The position numbers were made by a program, and so were the translations under genes. 64,000 bases of DNA from positions 3,164,501 to 3,228,500 of the forward strand of contig NZ_CP151099.1 of assembly GCF_038096175.1 (NCBI RefSeq), written 5' to 3'. Position 1 is the first letter of the stretch. Each line of letters begins with the position of its first letter. This document shows positions 58,026 to 64,000 of the stretch, piece by piece. This DNA comes from Nostoc sp. UHCC 0302. Lineage in GTDB: Bacteria > Cyanobacteriota > Cyanobacteriia > Cyanobacteriales > Nostocaceae. The notes beneath the pieces are model-generated. The model searched no databases. It was not told the origin of the DNA and worked only from the letters and a program-made list of their open reading frames with translations.

Positions 58026-58436
58026 TCAGCCAGTCTCCTGGCAGTTGATCATCCAGGGAATACCAAATTGATCAACCAACATCCCAAAGCGGACAGACCA
58101 GAAGGTTTGAGCAATCGGCATCTTCACTTTTCCTTTTTCTGCCAGGACATGGAAGACACGTTCTGCTTCTGCTGGGTCGTCAACGCTGATTTGTACATAG
58201 AAGCCCTGGGGTGTTTCAAAATACCCAGGCGGGCTGTCAGACCCCATCAAGAGGCGATCGCCCAGATCAAGGCAGACGTGCATGATTTTGTCATGCCAAT
58301 CGGCAGGTATATGTTCTGCTGTAGGAGCATCCCCATGAGTGAGCATCATCACGATTTTGCCGCCTAGACATTGTTCGTAGAACTTGAATGCCGTTTCACA
58401 GTTGCCGTTAAAGTTGAGATAAGAATTGATTTTCAT
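58026..58436 (-). CDS. VOC-family protein, PhnB-like
   Basis: This 136-residue protein begins MKINSYLNFNGNCETAFKFY and contains KIMHVCLDLGDRLLMGSDSP and FGMLVDQFGIPWMINCQE, the PhnB-like subgroup of the VOC fold. Its enzymatic role is unknown. The gene lies 40 bp downstream of the SnoaL-like gene and is probably in the same transcript as the DGPF gene. Confidence 0.9.
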   Translation of the reverse strand: MKINSYLNFNGNCETAFKFYEQCLGGKIVMMLTHGDAPTAEHIPADWHDKIMHVCLDLGDRLLMGSDSPPGYFETPQGFYVQISVDDPAEAERVFHVLAEKGKVKMPIAQTFWSVRFGMLVDQFGIPWMINCQETG

Positions 58437-58476
58437 GATGTATTGTTTGAATTGGTTGATGATTGAGTTAACCTAA

Positions 58477-58935
58477 CTATGGGTTAAGCGTGAGGACGGC
58501 TTGAGAAGTCTGTGGCTCGAAAGGGACGGAACAATGCTCATGCACAATCTGCCATTCACCTTGATTGCGTTAGTAGCCAGCAGTGAACCGCAGCCAAGTC
58601 TGCATCGCCGGATGATCCGAAGCCATGTCTGTGAAGCGTAAGAGCCAGTGGGCAAAAGCCAGGTCGCCGCTTACAAAGATGTTGAGATCCCGCGTCTGTA
58701 TCCCGAAGGAGCTTGGAAAGTAAGGCAAACACTCCTCCCAAATGCGGCGGAAGTCATTTGCACTTCGGGTTTGGAATGGCGGTTTACAATCGAAGAAAAT
58801 GACATCTGTACTGTAGTAAGCCATTATTCGGTCTACATCTTTGGCACAAATGGCACTTTGTTGCTCGGTGATTAGTTGTCGAATCTGAGCTTCGTCTTGT
58901 GTATTGGTGGTTTCCTGTGTCATTTTGGTAATCAT
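58477..58935 (-). pseudogene. SnoaL-like gene with an in-frame stop
   Basis: The frame reads EAQIRQLITEQQSAICAKDV, DRIMAYYSTDVIFFDCKPPF and AMQTWLRFTAGY, then TAA at 58570-58572. The same frame continues RNQGEWQIVHEHCSVPFEPQ to a TAG at 58477-58479, the usual end of this SnoaL/SgcJ-like family. So one nonsense codon splits a family-length gene of 152 codons. It may be a recent mutation or a sequencing error. It is 69 bp downstream of the DGPF gene. Confidence 0.75.
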
Positions 58936-59004
58936 ATTTTCTCTTTTTGAAAATTCATCAGTTGGTATCTTTCCCTTTGTAATTGCTTCCGCACGTGGCA
59001 GATA

Positions 59005-59361
59005 CTAATTTTCAGGCAAGCCTGCGACTTCAATCACAGGGCGGATTTCGACAGTGCCGACTTGCGCTGCTGGAATCTGGGCGGCGATCGCGATCGCTTC
59101 GTCAAGATCCTGGGCATCGATTAGAAAGAATCCGCCCAATTGTTCGCGTGTTTCTGCAAACGGCCCGTCGGTTACTAGCGGTTTGCCATCGCGCACTCGG
59201 ATGCTGGTTGCAGTCGCTACAGAGTGAAGCGGGGCAGTGGCTAGATATTGCCCTTTTGAATTGAGTTGCTGTGCGAGCTGCGCGGATTTCACATAACAGT
59301 CCTCCCGCTCGGTTTGGCTCAGGGCATTTTCTTCCAGGTAAATCAGCAGTACATATTTCAT
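59005..59361 (-). CDS. YCII/DGPF-domain protein
   Basis: The ATG at 59361 follows GGAGGCAATTCA, giving 118 residues. It contains MKYVLLIYLEENALSQTERE, VRDGKPLVTDGPFAETREQL (the DGPF motif) and GGFFLIDAQDLDEAIAIAAQ. DGPF proteins are the standard neighbours and targets of ECF42-type sigma factors. The enzyme activity is unknown. Two candidate ECF promoters lie upstream, and the sigma gene is divergent. Confidence 0.92.
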   Translation of the reverse strand: MKYVLLIYLEENALSQTEREDCYVKSAQLAQQLNSKGQYLATAPLHSVATATSIRVRDGKPLVTDGPFAETREQLGGFFLIDAQDLDEAIAIAAQIPAAQVGTVEIRPVIEVAGLPEN

Positions 59362-59394
59362 TGAATTGCCTCCGTTGTTTGCCTTTGTAATTAA

Positions 59395-59421
59395 GTCGAA
59401 CGACAATTGCTCAAATCGACA
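59395..59421 (-). promoter_or_regulatory. Candidate ECF42-type promoter, copy 1
   Basis: On the - strand TGTCGA (59421-59416) and CGAC (59398-59395) are spaced by 17 bases. This fits the ECF42 consensus as I recall it (TGTCGA at -35 and a CGA-type -10). Transcription would start about 25 bases before the DGPF ribosome-binding site. Confidence 0.6.
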
Positions 59422-59491
59422 CCTCTCTTAAAATTTTTTGATCAGTTAGATACAATCGAGCTTTATCTGTGTTCTTTCCTTTTGTGAGTAA

Positions 59492-59518
59492 GTCGAACGG
59501 CAATTGCTGAAATCGACA
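59492..59518 (-). promoter_or_regulatory. Candidate ECF42-type promoter, copy 2
   Basis: TGTCGA (59518-59513) and CGAC (59495-59492) again have a 17-base spacer on the - strand. It lies in the second of two 56-bp direct repeats (59384-59439 and 59481-59536, period 97), about 50 of 56 bases identical by eye. Confidence 0.5.
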
Positions 59519-59548
59519 CCTCTGGTAAAATTTTTTCCGGCGTCAGCT

Positions 59549-60838
59549 ATGACCTCAAACGCACAATCAGATGTAACAATCGCGATCACCTCCATTTATC
59601 GCGCCGAGTGGGGTCGGATTGTTGCCACGCTCATGGGGCTGGTTGGGGATTTCGATGTGGCTGAAGAGGCGGCACAAGAAGCTTTTAGTGCTGCGGTGAA
59701 TCAGTGGCAGTCTACAGGTATTCCCGATCTCCCCTGTGCGTGGATTATTAAAGCAGCTCGATACAAAGCCATTGATCGTCTCCGACGCCGGACGCGGCTA
59801 ACAGAAAAATTAGAATGGTACACTGCATCTGGGTTAATCCCGACAAGCGAGGAGCCAACCTACGACACCGATGAAATTCCAGATGATCGACTGCGGTTGA
59901 TCTTCACTTGCTGCCACCCAGCGCTGGCGCTCGATGCTCAGGTTGCTCTGACACTGCGAATGTTAGGCGGACTTGAGACGGATGAAATTGCACGAGCGTT
60001 TCTCGTACCCACGGCAACGATGGCGCAACGGCTGGTGCGTGCCAAGCGCAAGATCCGTGATGCAGGTATTCCCTATAAAGTGCCAGACATGGCCGAGCTG
60101 TCTGCACGGGTAGACGCAGTGCTGACGGTGATCTATCTTATTTTCAACGAAGGCTACGCAGCAACAAGAGGCGAGATAATGGTGAGAGATGACCTTTGTA
60201 CAGAAGCTATTCGCCTAGGTCGCCTCGTAAGCATATTGATGGCACCGCAGCCGCCAGCAGAAGTAACTGCACTTCTTGCGCTGATGTTACTGCACGACTC
60301 GCGGCGCGATGCCCGTCTTGATGAAGCTGGCGATCTTGTCTTGCTCGAAGATCAAGATCGTAGTCGCTGGAACCAAGAGCAAATTTCTGAGGCACTACCA
60401 ATGGTCGAGGAGGCACTGCGGGGCGGAACTGGCCCATTTGCAGTGCAAGCGGCGATCGTAGCACTACATTGTCAGGCAACACGGGCACAAGAAACAGACT
60501 GGTTGCAGATTGTCCGCCTCTACGATTTGCTCGAACGCTTACAGCCCTCACCAATCATATCGCTCAACCGCGCGGTGGCAATCTCAATGGTAGACAGTCC
60601 TCAGACGGCGCTTGGACTCATCGATGGGCTTGCCTCCCAGCTTGATGGCTACCATTTATTTTACGCTGCGCGTGCCGAGCTACTACGCCGTATTGGAGCC
60701 TACCAAGAAGCCGCACAGAGCTACACGCTAGCCCTCGCGCTGGTCACGAATAACAGCGAACGTCGCTTTTTGGAGCGTCGGCTGCGCGAAGTTCAGTTCC
60801 AATGTCCAGCATCGCCGGACACAGGTACAAATTATTGA
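59549..60838 (+). CDS. ECF42-type RNA polymerase sigma factor
   Basis: The ATG at 59549 gives 429 residues; a start at 59504 would run through the promoter repeat. Sigma region 2 ([15 protein letters not shown], then [16 protein letters not shown]) and region 4 ([20 protein letters not shown], then [13 protein letters not shown]) recognise -10 and -35. A long C-terminal TPR-like extension ([36 protein letters not shown]) is the hallmark of ECF42, which replaces a separate anti-sigma factor. It is divergent from the DGPF gene, its likely target. Confidence 0.93.
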   Translation: MTSNAQSDVTIAITSIYRAEWGRIVATLMGLVGDFDVAEEAAQEAFSAAVNQWQSTGIPDLPCAWIIKAARYKAIDRLRRRTRLTEKLEWYTASGLIPTSEEPTYDTDEIPDDRLRLIFTCCHPALALDAQVALTLRMLGGLETDEIARAFLVPTATMAQRLVRAKRKIRDAGIPYKVPDMAELSARVDAVLTVIYLIFNEGYAATRGEIMVRDDLCTEAIRLGRLVSILMAPQPPAEVTALLALMLLHDSRRDARLDEAGDLVLLEDQDRSRWNQEQISEALPMVEEALRGGTGPFAVQAAIVALHCQATRAQETDWLQIVRLYDLLERLQPSPIISLNRAVAISMVDSPQTALGLIDGLASQLDGYHLFYAARAELLRRIGAYQEAAQSYTLALALVTNNSERRFLERRLREVQFQCPASPDTGTNY

Positions 60839-61156
60839 CTATGTGGATCTTGTGCAGGCATGGAGTAAACTACCCCACACAATTCTAAAAAGAATCGACC
60901 ACATTTATCTCTCTCAGTATCTGATTTTTGGAGAGACATTCTACGACTTGGTGATGCAGAAACTCGAACAACACAAGGGTGATAAGGTTATTACTGAAGA
61001 ACCACACACTTATTACTTCAGTCTGCAATTTCAATTGACGATTTCACCTGCAAGGTCAGCACAAAAACCTTGCCAGGAGACAGGATATCCTAAAATGACT
61101 ACATAATGAAGGATGTAGCTATTTATAGTAAAACAATTAGGCACTGGTACTAATAA
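60839..61156. other. Intergenic region after the sigma gene
   Basis: A possible 87-codon frame (60843-61106, GTG start) overlaps nothing and encodes WSKLPHTILKRIDHIYLSQY and LVMQKLEQHKGDKVITEEPH, but no family is recognised and the start is poor. It may be a decayed gene. Nothing else is seen here. Confidence 0.3.
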
Positions 61157-61259
61157 GGGACTTCCAAAAAATAAATTATCCAAAATTATTTGTACATTTG
61201 TAGTAGGGGCGCAAGGCCTTGCGCCCCTACGATAGGATGTTTTTTAAACTTGAAGTCCC
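61157..61259. mobile_element. MITE-like element, type D, 103 bp
   Basis: The ends GGGACTTC and GAAGTCCC are inverted repeats flanked by the 6-bp direct repeat TAATAA (61151-61156 and 61260-61265). The centre holds a perfect 28-bp palindrome at 61203-61230 (half GTAGGGGCGCAAGG). Such palindromes are common in cyanobacterial genomes. From 61260 to 61463 there is a short AAAGGCAC-type repeat and no gene. Confidence 0.7.
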
Positions 61260-61463
61260 TAATAACGAAAAACGCTGAAATAGGTTTAGTTTCGGTTGTC
61301 TAAGCGAAGCAATAATGCTGCTAATATCTTATTTCAATTTTGACGGCACAATTATCTTTGTGCCTTTGTGGTTCCAAAATATTCGTTTAACCACAAAGGC
61401 ACTAAGGCACGAAGATTTAAAACCACAATTTTATATGGCTATTTCATCTTGTAATAATGAGTT

Positions 61464-62219
61464 TTAGACTTTCTGAAGTTGAAGGTTATTTTTGAATATT
61501 TCTTGAACGTTTTTCCAAGCATCAGCAGCAGCTTCGGCATTGTAACTAGCACGGTGGTTGCAGAAAAACCCATGCCCTGCTCCGGGATAGCGGAAGATAG
61601 CATGAGGAATTTGATATTTCTTTAATTCAGCTTCAATCTGCTCTGTATGTTCTAAGGGAATTCCTTGGTCATCAAGACCAAAGAAGGCGTAAATCGGATT
61701 TTTAATCTCTGGAGTGCGAGTGATGGTAGGTTCTCCACCGCCAGGAGTTGAGTTAGTAATGCCGCCACCATAGAAGGAAGCTGTAACTTTGATATCTGAT
61801 AAAGTAGCAGCAAGGTAAACAACATGACCACCGAAGCAGAAACCAATGGAGCCGATCGCATCTGGTTGCACATTTGGTAAAGTTCTGAGATAGGCGATCG
61901 CTGCCTTAATATCACTTAATATTTCATCTGCTTTCGTCTGCTCCTTATATCCTCTGCCTTTTTGAATATCTTCAGGATTATATCCAGCCTCGAAACCAGG
62001 AGCAATGCGTTGAAAGAGAGTCGGTGCGATCGCCACATATCCATCTTTGGCAAACTTTTCAGCGACTTCCCGAATGTGAATATTTACCCCAAAAATTTCC
62101 TGAATCACAATCACAGCAGGAAACTTTCCCTCTTTTGCAGGTTCAGCTAAGTAAGCGTCAATTTGCAAATCACCGTTAGGAACTTTAACTTGACTAGTGC
62201 GAATTTCTGTGTTTGTCAT
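61464..62219 (-). CDS. Dienelactone hydrolase family protein
   Basis: This 251-residue protein has the DLH fold. VIVIQEIFGVNIHIREVAEK is the oxyanion region, the nucleophile Cys lies in GSIGFCFGGHVVYLA, Asp in FFGLDDQGIPLEH, and His in GAGHGFFCNHR. These enzymes hydrolyse lactones or esters such as dienelactones from aromatic degradation. No signal peptide is present. The start is the first ATG, though the ribosome-binding site is weak. It is a single gene on the - strand. Confidence 0.93.
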   Translation of the reverse strand: MTNTEIRTSQVKVPNGDLQIDAYLAEPAKEGKFPAVIVIQEIFGVNIHIREVAEKFAKDGYVAIAPTLFQRIAPGFEAGYNPEDIQKGRGYKEQTKADEILSDIKAAIAYLRTLPNVQPDAIGSIGFCFGGHVVYLAATLSDIKVTASFYGGGITNSTPGGGEPTITRTPEIKNPIYAFFGLDDQGIPLEHTEQIEAELKKYQIPHAIFRYPGAGHGFFCNHRASYNAEAAADAWKNVQEIFKNNLQLQKV

Positions 62220-62450
62220 TGTTAGGAATTAGCTCGCAATTGCTTTGAAAACTGGATTTTGTATGGTAAGTTTTGTAAAAACTACTTAAACCTTACCGAT
62301 ATACCGTAGTTTAAGGAGTAGTATTTCACAAACAATGTGCAAAGGCAAGTCCTTATTTAAGAAGGGAACAGGTTACAGGTTATATGGGATAGTTCTTTTT
62401 TCTGTTCTCTGTGGCCTGTCCCCTAAATTCTGATCTATATCAATGGGAGA

Positions 62451-62891
62451 ATGAAAATGGCGCTGAAGGCAGTTCATCATGTACAAGTGACATACCCTCT
62501 TGAGGTGGAGAATGCAATGCTGTTTTTTTACAGCAAAGTGTTAGGATTAACTGAAATTCCTAGACCGGATGTAATCAAAAATGAATCAGGAGCGTGGTAC
62601 TTACTGGGAGACATAGAAATACACGTTAGTACAGAGAAAAACACCAATAACCAAACATCTAGACGACATTTTTGTTTCCAAGTCGATAACTTGAATACTT
62701 TTAAAGAACACCTAAAAGCACATGGAGTAGAAATTATTCCAGATCAACGGCCACTTCCAGGATACATTCGGTTTTTCCTGCGCGATCCTGGTGGTAATCG
62801 TATAGAGATTGCAGAGTTAATCAAAGGTTCAACTGTAAAACTAATAGCAGATGAGTTGTCATTTGACAAACCATCAGTAGTAGTAAGTTAA
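62451..62891 (+). CDS. VOC-family protein
   Basis: This 146-residue protein starts ALKAVHHVQVTYPLEVENAM and has LFFYSKVLGLTEIPRP, HFCFQVDNLNTFKEHLKAHG and FFLRDPGGNRIEIAEL, with the usual His, His and Glu positions of a metal site. Activity is unknown. GGGAG lies 4 bases before the first ATG at 62451; the second ATG at 62457 is equally possible. It is the third VOC gene in the window. Confidence 0.9.
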   Translation: MKMALKAVHHVQVTYPLEVENAMLFFYSKVLGLTEIPRPDVIKNESGAWYLLGDIEIHVSTEKNTNNQTSRRHFCFQVDNLNTFKEHLKAHGVEIIPDQRPLPGYIRFFLRDPGGNRIEIAELIKGSTVKLIADELSFDKPSVVVS

Positions 62892-62936
62892 ATGAAACTT
62901 TCCGATTAAACAATGTCCAGTAGAATTCAGGTGGTC

Positions 62937-63087
62937 GCACCTGCGCTCGGCGACCACCGAGCGCACTTGTGCTGAGCATAGCCAAAGTAGCCGAGGTGAG
63001 TCAGGAGTCAGAATTCAAGAGTAGAGACGCGATTATACTCTTACGACAAGCCGCTCTTCGAGCGTCTACGCGTCTCTACAGAATTCA
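62937..63087. repeat. Cluster of palindromic spacer repeats
   Basis: Near 62943, GCGCTCGG-CGACCA-CCGAGCGC forms a perfect hairpin. GTAGAGACGCG (63021-63031) and its complement (63069-63079) form a second inverted repeat, bracketed by the direct repeat CAGAATTCA at 63009-63017 and 63079-63087. No gene lies in 62892-63272. Confidence 0.7.
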
Positions 63088-63272
63088 GAAGTAAAACAGG
63101 CTTTTTACCTAACTTTACTTCGACTACTTCGGCTGCGCTCAGTACAAGTATGCTCAGTAACCATAAGACATATATTATGTACTTCACTTCTTTGAAATAC
63201 GCTGTAGACATATGAACAATCTACGCATTTTGCAGTTTGCTATGTGCGTGGACTTTAATTAATACCAAAATT

Positions 63273-63779
63273 ATGTGGATTGAAGCTGCATCTGCGGAAC
63301 ATCAGAGAGCCTTTGACGAATGGGGTAAATGCGATCGCCTCGAAATAAAAACCTGTCGTCCTATTATTGACGGTAAAAGAATTCCCGCAAGTCATGAAGC
63401 AATAGTTTTTGCATTTTTAGCTGATGGATTAGAAGAACCTGTGGGTAGATTCAGATATTTTGATATTAATCCCCGTAATCGTTCGGCAGAATTCGGATAT
63501 ACAGTCAACCCAATATATAGAAAGCAGGGTATGGGGACGAAGATGTTGATTACTGCTATAAATCAAATATTTTCAACAACAGAAATCAATAAATTATATT
63601 GTCAGACTGCTGCTTTCAACATTGCCTCAGTTAGGCTACTCGAAAAGTTGTGTTTTTGTAGAGACGGAATTTTGAGAGAGCATCACGAGTTAAACGGAAA
63701 GTTATGGGATGATTATATTTACAGCATTTTACGTAGCGAGTGGGAAAATAGGAAATTTTTTAATAATAAATTTACTTAA
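63273..63779 (+). CDS. GNAT-family N-acetyltransferase
   Basis: The ATG at 63273 (MWIEAASAEHQRAFDEWGKC) gives 168 residues; an upstream ATG at 63237 is possible but lacks support. Motif A with the acetyl-CoA loop is AEFGYTVNPIYRKQGMGTKM, and motif B is NIASVRLLEKLCFCRDGILR. This resembles RimJ/RimL-type enzymes that acetylate protein or small-molecule amines. The substrate is unknown. Confidence 0.9.
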   Translation: MWIEAASAEHQRAFDEWGKCDRLEIKTCRPIIDGKRIPASHEAIVFAFLADGLEEPVGRFRYFDINPRNRSAEFGYTVNPIYRKQGMGTKMLITAINQIFSTTEINKLYCQTAAFNIASVRLLEKLCFCRDGILREHHELNGKLWDDYIYSILRSEWENRKFFNNKFT

Positions 63780-63891
63780 AATATTAACATTAAACAGAGT
63801 AATTCTAAATTAGTTGTAAAATTTATTAAGTAGTAAAATCTATCTATAAATTGTTTACAAAAATTAGGCTGATATAGAGGTAAATTAAGTT

Positions 63892-64000
63892 ATGGCAGAT
63901 TTAATTAATAAACAAATTTTACTTAAAACCCGCCCAGTTGGTGAGCCAAAAGAGAGTGATTTCGTATTAGTAGAAACGCCAACTCCAGAACCGAGTGAAG
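63892..64000 (+). CDS. NADP-dependent oxidoreductase, 3' end outside window
   Basis: The ATG at 63892 follows GAGG 12 bases upstream. The 36 visible codons begin MADLINKQILLKTRPVGEPK and continue DFVLVETPTPEPSE. This start is typical of the medium-chain dehydrogenase/reductase group of leukotriene B4 12-hydroxydehydrogenase-like, zinc-free enone reductases. The catalytic part lies beyond the window. Confidence 0.7.
   Translation, partial: MADLINKQILLKTRPVGEPKESDFVLVETPTPEPSE

Noticed and set aside
22509-58935. Stop-codon reassignment (TAA read as an amino acid) to explain several genes with in-frame TAA
   Set aside because: Intact genes here end at TAA, TAG and TGA in the normal way; the split genes are mostly transposases or lie near insertions, so decay is the simpler reading.
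1-64000. CRISPR array or tRNA/rRNA genes
   Set aside because: No set of regularly spaced direct repeats and no tRNA T-loop/acceptor pattern was found by eye.

Overview
The window looks like chromosomal DNA of a filamentous, Nostoc-type cyanobacterium. The octamer GCGATCGC (the HIP1 repeat typical of cyanobacteria) recurs in genes and spacers. There is a plastid-type alternative oxidase, a HAF-repeat protein with a PEP-CTERM-like tail, caspase-WD40 proteins, and many short palindromic or MITE-like repeats. No rRNA, tRNA or CRISPR array was seen. The window is an accessory region rich in stress and small-molecule enzymes and scarred by mobile elements.

Layout. 1-2251: the end of a GAF/PAS histidine kinase and its NarL-type regulator. 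2450-9237: stress and detoxification genes, all on the + strand: DsbA-like protein, SnoaL-like protein, two NAD(P)-dependent oxidoreductases, nitroreductase, universal stress protein and plastoquinol terminal oxidase. 9288-13194: a MITE, then methyltransferase, cupin, GMC oxidoreductase and an HU protein. 13341-18500: DUF1772 protein, alpha/beta hydrolase, a graveyard of broken plasmid- or defence-like genes, and the HAF-repeat protein. 18770-27600: decayed genes, two more MITEs, a divergent SDR/AraC pair, three IS relics, an FAD monooxygenase, and a membrane-protein gene broken by an IS630 element and a nonsense codon.

27835-41923 (all - strand) is a closely packed metabolic island. In transcription order it holds an AGE-like alpha/alpha-barrel protein, two DJ-1/PfpI proteins, a ThDP-dependent decarboxylase-like enzyme, three SnoaL domains in two genes, an alpha/beta hydrolase and a cupin. 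A hairpin terminator follows, then a SnoaL-like protein, a GMC oxidoreductase, a VOC protein and a GH13 enzyme. It reads as an uncharacterised degradative or biosynthetic pathway.

42757-51070 (+ strand) holds two large adjacent caspase-family genes: a caspase fused to a lipase-like alpha/beta hydrolase with a C-terminal membrane anchor, and a caspase-STAND ATPase-14xWD40 protein. The pair is the best candidate in the window for an undescribed signalling, cell-death or defence system.

51118-64000: another decayed IS630 element, an unknown protein, a RibD/DHFR-like reductase, a stand-alone alanyl-tRNA-synthetase-like catalytic domain followed 21 bp later by an APH-family kinase, a GFA protein, and a third copy of the main MITE. 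Next come DUF1579, VOC, SnoaL-like and DGPF (YCII) genes facing an ECF42-type sigma factor, with two near-identical candidate ECF promoters between. Dienelactone hydrolase, VOC, GNAT and the start of an NADP-dependent oxidoreductase close the window.

Assignments come from reading motifs by eye; no database search was run.
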